This document shows, piece by piece, positions 47,625 through 55,239 of a DNA stretch of 64,000 nucleotides. Below the pieces are notes generated by a model. The model had not been told where the DNA came from. It saw only the letters and a list, made by a program, of their open reading frames with translations, and did no database searches. Both the position numbers and the translations under genes were made by a program. Position 1 is the stretch's first letter; each line of letters starts with the position of its first letter. Source of the DNA: an uncultured Acidobacteriota bacterium (GTDB taxonomy: Bacteria > Acidobacteriota > Terriglobia > Terriglobales > Acidobacteriaceae). Location: contig CAIQPK010000002.1 of the NCBI GenBank assembly GCA_903873705.1, forward strand, positions 62,001-126,000, in the 5' to 3' direction.

Positions 47625-49249
47625 TGCGCTCCCTCCCTCAGCCACGCGCGCACCGCCACCGTGCTGCTCTCCGGCTCAGCTTCAATAAACTCCGTAATTT
47701 CCCGCTTCAACACCAGCGCCCGCTGCGCCATGATCGCGGCGGAGTCCACTTCCACCGGTAGGGCCACCGTCGGCTCGGCACCGCTGCCCGCCGCCTCGCC
47801 GTCAAGCAACTTCTGCTCCGGCATCGCCAGTGCCCGCTTCTGCACCGGACGAACCATCAGCAGATACACCAGCCCAAACAACCCGAACAGCGCCACATAC
47901 CGCACCACGGCCGCATAGTCATTGATCCCCTTGCGCGCCTTGTCGGCCATCGTCGGCAGCGGCGCCTCCACCACCGGCGCATGTTCAAAGCTCAAATTCT
48001 GAACACTCACCACATCGCCGCGCGCGCTGTTGAACCCCACCGCCGCCTGCGCCAGCTCCGCAATCAGCTTCAAATCATCCGGCGTCCGCTTGCGATACGT
48101 CTCCACCCACTTGCCCTTCTCCTGCCTGCGCTCCACCACATCGTCCAGCAACACCGCAGCGGTCAACCTCCGGATACTCCCCGCCGGCTGGATCACATGC
48201 CGTGTCGTTCGATTCACGCCATACGTCGCACTCTGCGACTTCGAGCTCTGCCCCGTGGCCGCCTGCGCAGCCGCCGCTCCCGCCTTCGTCGGCAACACAT
48301 TACTCGACGTCCCCGGAACCCCACCCACCGGCGTTCCCGTCGCACTCTCTTCCGAAGTCTGCATCGTCAGCGGAGCGCTCACCGCCGGATCATACTTCTC
48401 CTGGCTCTCCTCGCTGCTGCCCGTCTCGTACTCCACATTCACAGTCGCGCGAATCCGGTCCGCTCCCACCACCGGCCCCAGGGTCGCAACCAGCCGCTGC
48501 GTCAGCGTCCGTTCCACTTCATCATTGCCTTCGTTCCCACTCGCACCCATACCCATCGACTGGTTCGAGTCCGCATCCACAATCGCCACATCCGCCGGCT
48601 TCAAATCATCGACAGCCCCCGCCACCAGCCGCGTAATCGCCCCCAGCTCCTCCCGAGACAACGTCCCGCGCTTCAACCGCAACGTCACCGAGGCCTTCGC
48701 CCCACGCTCCTTATCCAGGAACACCGAGTCCGACGCCATCACCAGGTGCACCCGCGCACTCTTGATATTGCTCATCGTAAGAATCGTCCGCTCCAGCTCA
48801 CCCTCCAGCGCCCGCTGATAATTCACCTTCTCGTCAAACTCGGTCTGCCCCCACGACACCTTGTCGAAAATCTCAAAGCCCATCCGCCCGCTGTGCGGCG
48901 CATCATGCGAAGCCACCTCCAGCCGCGCCGCATCCACCTGGTCAGCCGCCACACTGATCGACGTCCCATCCGCACTCACCTGGTAAGGAATCTTCTTCGC
49001 CGCCAGCTGCGCCGACACCGCCTGCGCATCCGCTGCCTCCAGCCCGCTCATCAGCGTCTTCATATCCGGCGTCGACATCATCTGCGCAAACACCACCGCC
49101 GCAGCCAACGTAATCGCCAACCCAACGCCCAGGTAGATCCGCTGCTTCGACGTCCGCGAAGCCCAGAAAATCTTCACCCGCTCCATAGCCTGCAGTGTCA
49201 CCACCGGTTGTTTCATCGTCGCCAACTGCACCGCATTCGCCGTAGCCAT
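47621..49249 (-). CDS. fliF: Flagellar MS-ring protein FliF
   Basis: 542 residues. TM1 near 32-55 (IYLGVGLAITLAAAVVFA), periplasmic ring-building motifs, and TM2 near 450-470. The region LVASHDAPHSGRMGFEIFD-like and ALEGELERTILTMSNIKSARVHL is typical. FliF forms the membrane ring on which the motor is built. Two ATGs are 6 bases apart (49255 and 49249). The second is chosen because AGGG of the heptamer array is then six bases upstream. The GGGAATA array itself ends at the first ATG. Confidence 0.94.
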   Translation of the reverse strand: MATANAVQLATMKQPVVTLQAMERVKIFWASRTSKQRIYLGVGLAITLAAAVVFAQMMSTPDMKTLMSGLEAADAQAVSAQLAAKKIPYQVSADGTSISVAADQVDAARLEVASHDAPHSGRMGFEIFDKVSWGQTEFDEKVNYQRALEGELERTILTMSNIKSARVHLVMASDSVFLDKERGAKASVTLRLKRGTLSREELGAITRLVAGAVDDLKPADVAIVDADSNQSMGMGASGNEGNDEVERTLTQRLVATLGPVVGADRIRATVNVEYETGSSEESQEKYDPAVSAPLTMQTSEESATGTPVGGVPGTSSNVLPTKAGAAAAQAATGQSSKSQSATYGVNRTTRHVIQPAGSIRRLTAAVLLDDVVERRQEKGKWVETYRKRTPDDLKLIAELAQAAVGFNSARGDVVSVQNLSFEHAPVVEAPLPTMADKARKGINDYAAVVRYVALFGLFGLVYLLMVRPVQKRALAMPEQKLLDGEAAGSGAEPTVALPVEVDSAAIMAQRALVLKREITEFIEAEPESSTVAVRAWLREGAQ

Positions 49250-49255
49250 AGCCAT

Positions 49256-49283
49256 CCCTATTCCCTATTCCCTATTCCCTATT
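49256..49283 (-). repeat. Four GGGAATA heptamers upstream of fliF
   Basis: On the mRNA-sense strand there are four G3 tracts spaced by four bases, a potential RNA or DNA G-quadruplex in the fliE-fliF gap. The last unit reads straight into the fliF ATG and supplies its ribosome-binding site. Confidence 0.8.
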
Positions 49284-49292
49284 CGCTGCTTT

Positions 49293-49607
49293 TTAGAACT
49301 GCATCTTCTCAATGTCCTGATAAGCATTCACAATCTTGTTCCGCACCTGCATCATCAGCTGAAACGCCACATCCGCCTTCTCCACCGCGATCATCACGCT
49401 CGACATATCCGCGTTACCGCCCTGCAACAAGTTCCCCACCTGCTGCTCCGCGCCACCACTCAACTGGTTCACCTGCGCCAGCGCATTCTTCAACACCCCA
49501 CCAAACCCCTCACCCGACTCCGCATCCGGCGCCAACCCAGGCGACTTCGGCAAACTCCCAATCCCGCCAATCGACCCCAAACTTCCTAATCCCGTCACAC
49601 CACTCAT
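49293..49607 (-). CDS. fliE: Flagellar hook-basal body protein FliE
   Basis: 104 residues with a Gly/Ser-rich N-terminus and the FliE core (GFGGVLKNALAQVNQLSGGAEQ, MSSVMIAVEKADVAFQLMMQVRNKIVNAYQDIEKMQF). FliE joins the MS ring to the rod. SD AGGAGAG precedes the ATG. It lies between flgC and fliF with a heptamer array on each side. Confidence 0.93.
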   Translation of the reverse strand: MSGVTGLGSLGSIGGIGSLPKSPGLAPDAESGEGFGGVLKNALAQVNQLSGGAEQQVGNLLQGGNADMSSVMIAVEKADVAFQLMMQVRNKIVNAYQDIEKMQF

Positions 49608-49617
49608 CTCAAACTCT

Positions 49618-49649
49618 CCTAATCCCTAATCCCTATTCCCTATTCCCTA
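49618..49649 (-). repeat. GGGAATA/GGGATTA heptamers between flgC and fliE
   Basis: Four G3 tracts with period 7 on the mRNA strand, two GGGAATA and two GGGATTA units, then AGGAG serving fliE. The TAG stop of flgC is the first part of the array (TAGGG). Same architecture as the array before fliF. Confidence 0.8.
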
Positions 49650-50096
49650 GCTTTTAAGAATGTCCACCGTCTGCTGAATCATCTGCTTCTCCGCAGACAC
49701 CGCCGACGCATTCAACTGATAAGCCCGCACCGACCCCATCAAATCCACCATCTCCATCGCCGGATTGATCGCCGGATAAGCCACATACCCATCCTTGTTC
49801 GCATCCGGATGACCCGGCTGATACCGCATCACCGGGGCCGAAGGATCATCCCGCACCTCGGAAATCTGCACGCTCCCGGCCACCGGCGCATTATTAAAAT
49901 TCCCTGAGCTCGCCAGCGCCAGCCGAAACCCCGTCGCCGAAGGCGAAGTGAACACCACCTCGCGCCGCTTGAACGGCCCACCCGCCTCAGTGTGCGTCGT
50001 CTCCGCATTCGCCATATTGGCGGCAACAATCTCCGCCCGCTGCCGCTCCGCCGCCAACGCCGACCCGCTAATCGAAAGCATGTCAAAAAGCTTCAT
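49647..50096 (-). CDS. flgC: Flagellar basal-body rod protein FlgC
   Basis: 149 residues: N-terminal rod motif (FDMLSISGSALAAERQRAEIVAANMANAETTHT), central DGYVAYPAINPAMEMVDLM and C-terminal coil ending VDILKS. Part of the proximal rod. Overlaps flgB by four bases (ATGA). Confidence 0.95.
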   Translation of the reverse strand: MKLFDMLSISGSALAAERQRAEIVAANMANAETTHTEAGGPFKRREVVFTSPSATGFRLALASSGNFNNAPVAGSVQISEVRDDPSAPVMRYQPGHPDANKDGYVAYPAINPAMEMVDLMGSVRAYQLNASAVSAEKQMIQQTVDILKS

Positions 50097-50449
50097 CCCT
50101 GACCTCCGCCATTGATCGCACTCAGCAAATTATGAAATTCATGCTTCACCAGCTGCGTACCCAGCTGATACTGCAATTGAGTCTCCGAAAGCAGCAGGCT
50201 CTCCCGGTCCAGGCTCACATTATTTCCGTCCGCCCGTTCCATCAGCCCTTTCACTTCCTGCACCGCCGGCGTCAGCTCCGCGCTGGCGCCGCCAAACGAC
50301 GCCTGCACCATCGCCCGATGCATCTCGTGCTCGAAGTCCACATCCCGCGTCCGGTATCCCGGCGTATCCACGTTCGCCATGTTCTGCGACACCGCCTGCT
50401 GACGGCTCGTTGTCAACTTCAAATAGTTCTCAAGCAATCCAAGATTCAT
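50093..50449 (-). CDS. flgB: Flagellar basal-body rod protein FlgB
   Basis: 118 residues with the rod N-terminal motif LTTSRQQAVSQNMANVDTPGYRTRDVDF and the C-terminal LSETQLQYQLGTQLVKHEFHNLLSAING. Proximal rod subunit. Its ATG overlaps the stop of the sigma-54 regulator (ATGA), so regulator and structural genes are in one transcription unit. Confidence 0.95.
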   Translation of the reverse strand: MNLGLLENYLKLTTSRQQAVSQNMANVDTPGYRTRDVDFEHEMHRAMVQASFGGASAELTPAVQEVKGLMERADGNNVSLDRESLLLSETQLQYQLGTQLVKHEFHNLLSAINGGGQG

Positions 50450-51930
50450 GATGCGTAGCTCCGCGGCGGCAGCCCATACTCCCTGATCTTGTTCCGCACC
50501 GTCCGCAGGCTGATCCCCAGCATCTCCGCCGCATGTGTCCGATTGCCCCCAGCCAGCGCCAGCGTCCGCTCCAGGTGCTGCTTTTCAATCTCCGAAATCC
50601 TCGTCCCCGCCGCCGACATCTGCAGTACCCGACCCATTGACTGCGCCCGCATCACCGGCCGAAACTCCAGCTCAAAACAGCCGGCATCGATCACCACATC
50701 ACGGTGCAGCGACAACACCCGCCGCATAAAATTCCCCAGCTCCCGCACATTCCCCGGCCAGCTATGCGTCTGCAATAGCTCCAGGAACGCCTCATCCATC
50801 ACCGGCATCGCGCACCCCGCATCCTTAGCAAACCGCTCGGCAAAAAACCGCGCCAGCAGCGGGATATCTTCACTCCGCTCCCGCAGCGCCGGTATCGACA
50901 GCGGAATCACATTCAGCCGGTAGTACAGATCGCTCCGGAAACTCCCTTCCTCCACCATCGCGCTCAGCGAGCGGTTCGTCGTCGCAATCACGCGTATGTC
51001 CACCTTCTGCGACCGCGCCTCCCCCAGCCGCTCAAACTCTCTCTCCTGCAACACCCGCAGCAGCTTCGGCTGCAAATTCAGCGGCATCTCGCCAATCTCG
51101 TCCAACAGAATCGTTCCGCCATCAGCCAGCTCAAACTTCCCCGCTTTGGCCATCGTCGCCCCGGTGAACGCGCCCTTCGCATGACCAAACAACTCGCTCT
51201 CAATCAGGTGCTCAGGAATCGCCGCACAATTCACCGCCACAAACGCCTTCCCCGCACGGTCGCTGTTCTCATGAATGAATCGCGCCATCAACTCCTTGCC
51301 CGTCCCGCTCTCGGCCTCCACCAGCACATCCGCACCCGTACTTGCCGCCGCCCGCGCCCGCTGCAGAGCCTGCAACAAAGCCGGAGCCCGCCCCACAATC
51401 CCAGCATTCCCCAAAGCCGCACAAAACCCGACGGGTGCCCGCAGCCTGCCCTGAGCAAAGCCGAAGGGTCCCTCGCCTTTGGGGACATGGGCTTCCACCG
51501 AACCGTCCCCGCCTTCTGAACCCTGGGCCCTGGACCCTGGACCCTGTCCCTTCGCCATCACCCGCTCCGCCACCGCCTGCAGCTGGTCAAACGACACCGG
51601 CTTAGTCAAATAATCCAGCGCGCCATCCCGCATCGACCGCACCGCCTCCGGCACGTTCCCAAACGCCGTCAACACAATCACCGCCGCCCCCGGCAAATGC
51701 TGCCGCACCAACCCGATCACCTCAAATCCGTCCCCATCGCGCATCCGCACATCGGTCACAACCAGATCAAAACTCCCGCGCTCCGCTGCTACCGCTGCCT
51801 CGCGAACGCCGCTGGCCGTCTTCACGCTCCAGCCATGCCGCACAAAGTTAGCCTCCAGCGCCGTACGCATCCCCGGCTCGTCATCCACCACCAACACCGT
51901 CCGCCGCTCTGCATTGCCTATACCGTTCAT
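50446..51930 (-). CDS. Sigma-54-dependent response regulator (FlrC/FlgR-like)
   Basis: 494 residues. Receiver (VLVVDDEPGMRTALEANF, LVVTDVRMRDGDG), an unusual Gly/Pro/Ser-rich linker (about 130-190), an AAA+ domain with AESGTGKE (first Gly of Walker A replaced by Ala), GAFTGA (contacting sigma-54) and a C-terminal Fis-type helix-turn-helix (GGNRTHAAEMLGISLRTVRNKI). It probably activates middle flagellar genes. Start MNGIGNAERRT overlaps the sensor stop (ATGA). The linker DNA holds repeat-like sequence, including a third GGG-N4 array. Confidence 0.9.
   Translation of the reverse strand: MNGIGNAERRTVLVVDDEPGMRTALEANFVRHGWSVKTASGVREAAVAAERGSFDLVVTDVRMRDGDGFEVIGLVRQHLPGAAVIVLTAFGNVPEAVRSMRDGALDYLTKPVSFDQLQAVAERVMAKGQGPGSRAQGSEGGDGSVEAHVPKGEGPFGFAQGRLRAPVGFCAALGNAGIVGRAPALLQALQRARAAASTGADVLVEAESGTGKELMARFIHENSDRAGKAFVAVNCAAIPEHLIESELFGHAKGAFTGATMAKAGKFELADGGTILLDEIGEMPLNLQPKLLRVLQEREFERLGEARSQKVDIRVIATTNRSLSAMVEEGSFRSDLYYRLNVIPLSIPALRERSEDIPLLARFFAERFAKDAGCAMPVMDEAFLELLQTHSWPGNVRELGNFMRRVLSLHRDVVIDAGCFELEFRPVMRAQSMGRVLQMSAAGTRISEIEKQHLERTLALAGGNRTHAAEMLGISLRTVRNKIREYGLPPRSYAS
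51521..51544 (-). repeat. Four GGG-N4 heptamers inside the regulator gene
   Basis: Within the linker of the sigma-54 regulator: CCC tracts at 51521, 51528, 51535 and 51542 on the plus strand, i.e. GGGTCCA and GGGCCCA units on the coding strand. Neighbouring bases (about 51446-51470) hold CCTGAGCAAAGCCGAAGGG, a widespread intergenic repeat motif, here translated in frame. Confidence 0.7.
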
Positions 51931-53300
51931 GCGCTCACCATCTCCAATCGCAGCGCCGGAAACTCCAGCCGAAACCGCGCTCCCGACCCCACTACATTCA
52001 TCACCGAAATCCGTCCGCCATGCTGCTTCATCATCCGTTCGCACACCGCCAGCCCCAGCCCCGACGACTCCCCACTCCCACTGAACCCCGCCTCAAACAG
52101 CCGCGCCATCTGGTCCCGCCGCACGCCACATCCCGTATCCAATACGTCCACCACCACCCACTCACCCAGGAACTCATCGGGCTGAGTCTCCATCGTTACC
52201 GTGATCAACCCTCCCATCGGTGTATGCCGAATCGCGTTCGTCAGCAGGTTCAACATCACCTGCTGAATTGCCGAGTCATTTCCCTTCACCAGCAGCGGAC
52301 ACACCTCGTCCCACCACGCCACCGATATCCCCGCCTGGTCCGCCAGCGGCCGCACAAACTCGATCGCGTGCGTCACCAGCGCGGCCAGCGGCAGCGGCAC
52401 CAGCTTCAACGCTCCCGCCGCGTGCAGACTTAGCACGTTGTTCACCATCCCCGAAAGCGAGCGAATGCCTGCGCGCAGGTTGGAAATCCACTCCGCACGC
52501 CGCACCTCATCCCGCTCAATCAACTCCGAAAACAGCTCCAGGCTCGCTAACGGATTTCTAATCTCATGCGCCAGCATGGTCGTCACTTCAGCCAGCGCCA
52601 TCGCATTCCGGCTGCTCTCGCGGTCGCTCTCCGCACGCTTCTGCGCCGTCACATCGCGCAAAATCAGAATCGTCTGGTCCGGCGCGCCGCCGCGTTCGCG
52701 CCCATTGAAAATCTTCCGGTTGCGAATCTCCACCCACCGCTTGCCACCCTTGCTCACTACACAGAACTCCTGCGCCGCCTCATCTTCCAGCCGCGCAAAA
52801 ACCTTATCCAACCCCACGCCACTCTTCGCCGCCATCTCCCGCAGCGTCTCCGGCCGCGCCTCTGCACCGTCGAACCCCAGCAGCCGCCCCGTCTCCGGGT
52901 TCATCATCGCAATCGCGCCTTCCGGTTCCACCACCATCACGCCGCAAGGCATCGACCCCACAATCTCTTCCAGTGCGAGCCTCATCCGCTGGTTTTCGGC
53001 AAGACTCGTATTCAACGCCGCATTACGCTGGGCCAGTTCCTGCCCAAGCTCAAACACTTCCGCCTGCAACTGGCGATAGGAAGTCTCCAGCCGCGACGAC
53101 GTTCTAATAAACTCCGAGAACGCCTCCGCCAGCATGGCCGCCTGCCCTGCCGCCGCCGTCTCAACACCACCCTCGACCTCATCATCAACATCCTCACCCT
53201 CGTTTAAGAGCAAGTCGTCTTCTAATGAATCCTCGACCGCCTCATGACGAATGCTCGTCAGCGGAGGATTGATGAGCGCGAAATGAGAAGTAGGCAGCAT
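51927..53300 (-). CDS. Soluble PAS-type sensor histidine kinase (FlrB/AtoS-like)
   Basis: 457 residues, no transmembrane segment. N-terminal acidic region, coiled coil (about 60-105), PAS (about 110-220), HisKA with MLAHEIRNPLASLELFSELI, and HATPase (LNLLTNAIRHTP, DTGCGVRRDQ, GLGLAV). It should phosphorylate the sigma-54 regulator that overlaps its stop. The pairing and location ahead of flgB are like FlrB-FlrC or FleS-FleR. The start ATG at 53300 sits in the loop of a perfect inverted repeat. No clear SD. Confidence 0.88.
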   Translation of the reverse strand: MLPTSHFALINPPLTSIRHEAVEDSLEDDLLLNEGEDVDDEVEGGVETAAAGQAAMLAEAFSEFIRTSSRLETSYRQLQAEVFELGQELAQRNAALNTSLAENQRMRLALEEIVGSMPCGVMVVEPEGAIAMMNPETGRLLGFDGAEARPETLREMAAKSGVGLDKVFARLEDEAAQEFCVVSKGGKRWVEIRNRKIFNGRERGGAPDQTILILRDVTAQKRAESDRESSRNAMALAEVTTMLAHEIRNPLASLELFSELIERDEVRRAEWISNLRAGIRSLSGMVNNVLSLHAAGALKLVPLPLAALVTHAIEFVRPLADQAGISVAWWDEVCPLLVKGNDSAIQQVMLNLLTNAIRHTPMGGLITVTMETQPDEFLGEWVVVDVLDTGCGVRRDQMARLFEAGFSGSGESSGLGLAVCERMMKQHGGRISVMNVVGSGARFRLEFPALRLEMVSA

Positions 53301-53307
53301 CTGCCTA
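53291..53307 (-). promoter_or_regulatory. Perfect inverted repeat with the sensor start codon in its loop
   Basis: TAGGCAG / CTGCCTA, 7-bp arms, 3-base loop made of the ATG itself. In RNA the hairpin would hide the start codon; in DNA it could be an operator. No other copy of the arm pair was seen. Confidence 0.4.
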
Positions 53308-53422
53308 TGTAATAAGCAACCCGATAGCCAAACCGGCTAGGCCACCAGACCGTCATCTCGACCCAGGCGCAGACCGCACACTGGAGAGACCCCCATATTG
53401 GCAACCGCAACTGCCCAGCACT
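53301..53422. other. Non-coding gap at the strand-composition switch
   Basis: 122 bases between the flagellar sensor kinase and the first efflux pump. It contains a short hairpin (TAGCC / GGCTA), and 53351-53394 resembles an acidobacterial dispersed repeat (GTCATCTCGACC ... GGAGAGACCCC). Plus-strand base composition changes from C-rich to G-rich here. No dnaA, dnaN or DnaA-box cluster was seen. Confidence 0.5.
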
Positions 53423-55084
53423 TTAGTGGCCCGCGCTGGGGGAGGCGTTCTTGGGGGGTTTGGGGATGAAGAAGAGCAGGGGGAGCATGCAGGCGCAGAA
53501 GGCGGCCATGTAATAGATGATGTCGACGTAGGCGAGCGTGGCGGCCTGGCGGTGCATCATGTTGTAGATGTAGGCCTGCGCGGCGTGCATGGCGCCGGGG
53601 GAGGGGCCGCCTGTGGTGGGTCCGGCACCGTTGCCGGGAGCGAATGCGTGGGCTAGCGAACGCAGTCGATTCATGTAGCCGGGGTTTCCGGGGGTGAGGT
53701 TGCGGGTCATCATGGACTCGTGTGCGGCGATGCGGCGGGTGAGCATGGTGGCGAGGAACGCGGTGCCGCAGGAACCGCCGATGTTGCGGGCGAGGTTGGT
53801 GAGGCCGGAGACGTCGTTGGACTCGGTCTGCTTTACGCCGATGTAAGAAATCATGTTGATCGGAATAAAGAGGAACGCGAGACCTGAGGCCTGGAAGATG
53901 CGCATGAAGACCAGCTGGCCGTAGCTGAGCCCGAGGTTGAGGTGACTCATCCAAAGCAGGCTGAGGGTGAGCACGCTGAAGCCGTAGGCCATGAGTTTGC
54001 GCGGGTCCACCTTGCTGGATAAGAAGCCGACGATGGGCATCATGGCCATCATCATGAGGCCGGCGGGAGACAGGACTTTGCCGGCAAGCTCGGCGGTGTA
54101 GCCGAGCAGCGTTTGTACGAACTGCGGGATGAGTACCGTCGTGCCGTAGAGCGAGAAGCCGAGCACAAACATCAGCGAGAAGCTGATGGCGAAACTGCGT
54201 CGCTTGAAGAGGGTGAGGTTCAGGATGGGGCGATGGTTTTCGCGGAGCTGCTTGAGCTCCCACCAGATCATGACGATGAAGGCGACGACCATGAGCGCGC
54301 AGAAGAAGACGATGAGCGGGGAAGAGAACCAGTCGTCTTCCTGGCCCTTGTCGAGAACGAACTCGAGTGAGCCGAACGTCATGGCGAGCAGGGTGAAGCC
54401 GATGAGGTCGAGCTTGATCCCGCCCTTCTGCGAGATGGCAACCTGCTTGGCGACCCACGGTGGGTCTTCGACGATGCGGTTGGTGAGGTAGAGCGAGAGC
54501 AGGCAGATGGGGACGTTGAGGAAGAAGATCCAGCGCCAGTCGAAGTGGTCGGTGATGTAACCGCCGAGGGTGGGGCCGATGGCTGGCGCGCAGACTACTG
54601 CAAGACCGTACATCGCGAAGGCCTGGCCGCGTTTTTCAGGGGGAAAGGTGTCAGCGAGGATGGCCTGCTCAGATGGGGCGAGACCGCCGCCGCCGATCCC
54701 CTGGAGGACTCGGCAGAAGACCAGCAGGCCGAGCGAGGGGGCCAGGCCGCACAGGGCCGAGCTGATGCCGAAAAGGGCGACGCAGATCATGTAGAACTTC
54801 TTGCGCCCGATGAAGGTGGTCATGTAGGCGCCGGCCGGAAGGATGATGGCGTTGGCGACGAGGTAGGCGGTCAGGACCCAGGTGGCTTCGTCCTGCGTGG
54901 CGCCGAGGCCGCCGGCGATGTGCGGGAGGGCGACGTTGGCGATCGAGGAGTCGAGCACCTCCATGAAAGTGGCCAGGGTGACGGTCATGGCGACGATCCA
55001 CGGATTGATGCGCGGACGCCAGCGGACTTCCGGCGCAGCGACGGTGGTTTGATTTTCGGGCAGATCGAGGGTCGCCGCAGCCAT
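53423..55084 (-). CDS. DHA2-family multidrug efflux MFS transporter
   Basis: 553 residues with 14 predicted membrane helices, EmrB/QacA type. Motifs: NPWIVAMTVTLATFMEVLDSS in TM1, GAYMTTFIGRKKFYM (motif A), GGGLAPSEQAILADTFPPEKRG, and LGGYITDHFDWRWIFFLNVP (motif C region). Probably exports hydrophobic drugs with a proton gradient. Ends PSAGH. The ATG at 55084 has AGAGAGA upstream. It follows a related pump after 155 bases. No periplasmic adaptor (EmrA/HlyD) gene lies nearby. Confidence 0.92.
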   Translation of the reverse strand: MAAATLDLPENQTTVAAPEVRWRPRINPWIVAMTVTLATFMEVLDSSIANVALPHIAGGLGATQDEATWVLTAYLVANAIILPAGAYMTTFIGRKKFYMICVALFGISSALCGLAPSLGLLVFCRVLQGIGGGGLAPSEQAILADTFPPEKRGQAFAMYGLAVVCAPAIGPTLGGYITDHFDWRWIFFLNVPICLLSLYLTNRIVEDPPWVAKQVAISQKGGIKLDLIGFTLLAMTFGSLEFVLDKGQEDDWFSSPLIVFFCALMVVAFIVMIWWELKQLRENHRPILNLTLFKRRSFAISFSLMFVLGFSLYGTTVLIPQFVQTLLGYTAELAGKVLSPAGLMMMAMMPIVGFLSSKVDPRKLMAYGFSVLTLSLLWMSHLNLGLSYGQLVFMRIFQASGLAFLFIPINMISYIGVKQTESNDVSGLTNLARNIGGSCGTAFLATMLTRRIAAHESMMTRNLTPGNPGYMNRLRSLAHAFAPGNGAGPTTGGPSPGAMHAAQAYIYNMMHRQAATLAYVDIIYYMAAFCACMLPLLFFIPKPPKNASPSAGH

Positions 55085-55239
55085 GAGTCTCTCTAGATTC
55101 TATCGGCGGGGGTGGGGATTCAGGAATGTAGGGAATCGGCAGGATTTTGAGACCGACCCGTGAGAACGGAGCTGTCACGCATGGGCACCCGGCACGTGGG
55201 GGAATACTGAGGATATTGTGTGGGAAGGCTGCAGATTGG

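Noticed and set aside
47981-49657. A 558-codon open frame on the plus strand, very Arg/His/Pro-rich
   Set aside because: It lies antisense to fliF and fliE, its composition is a by-product of the GC-rich opposite strand, and no domain is visible.
53337-54458. A 373-codon frame on the minus strand
   Set aside because: Overlaps the efflux pump in another frame; Arg/His-rich with no homology.
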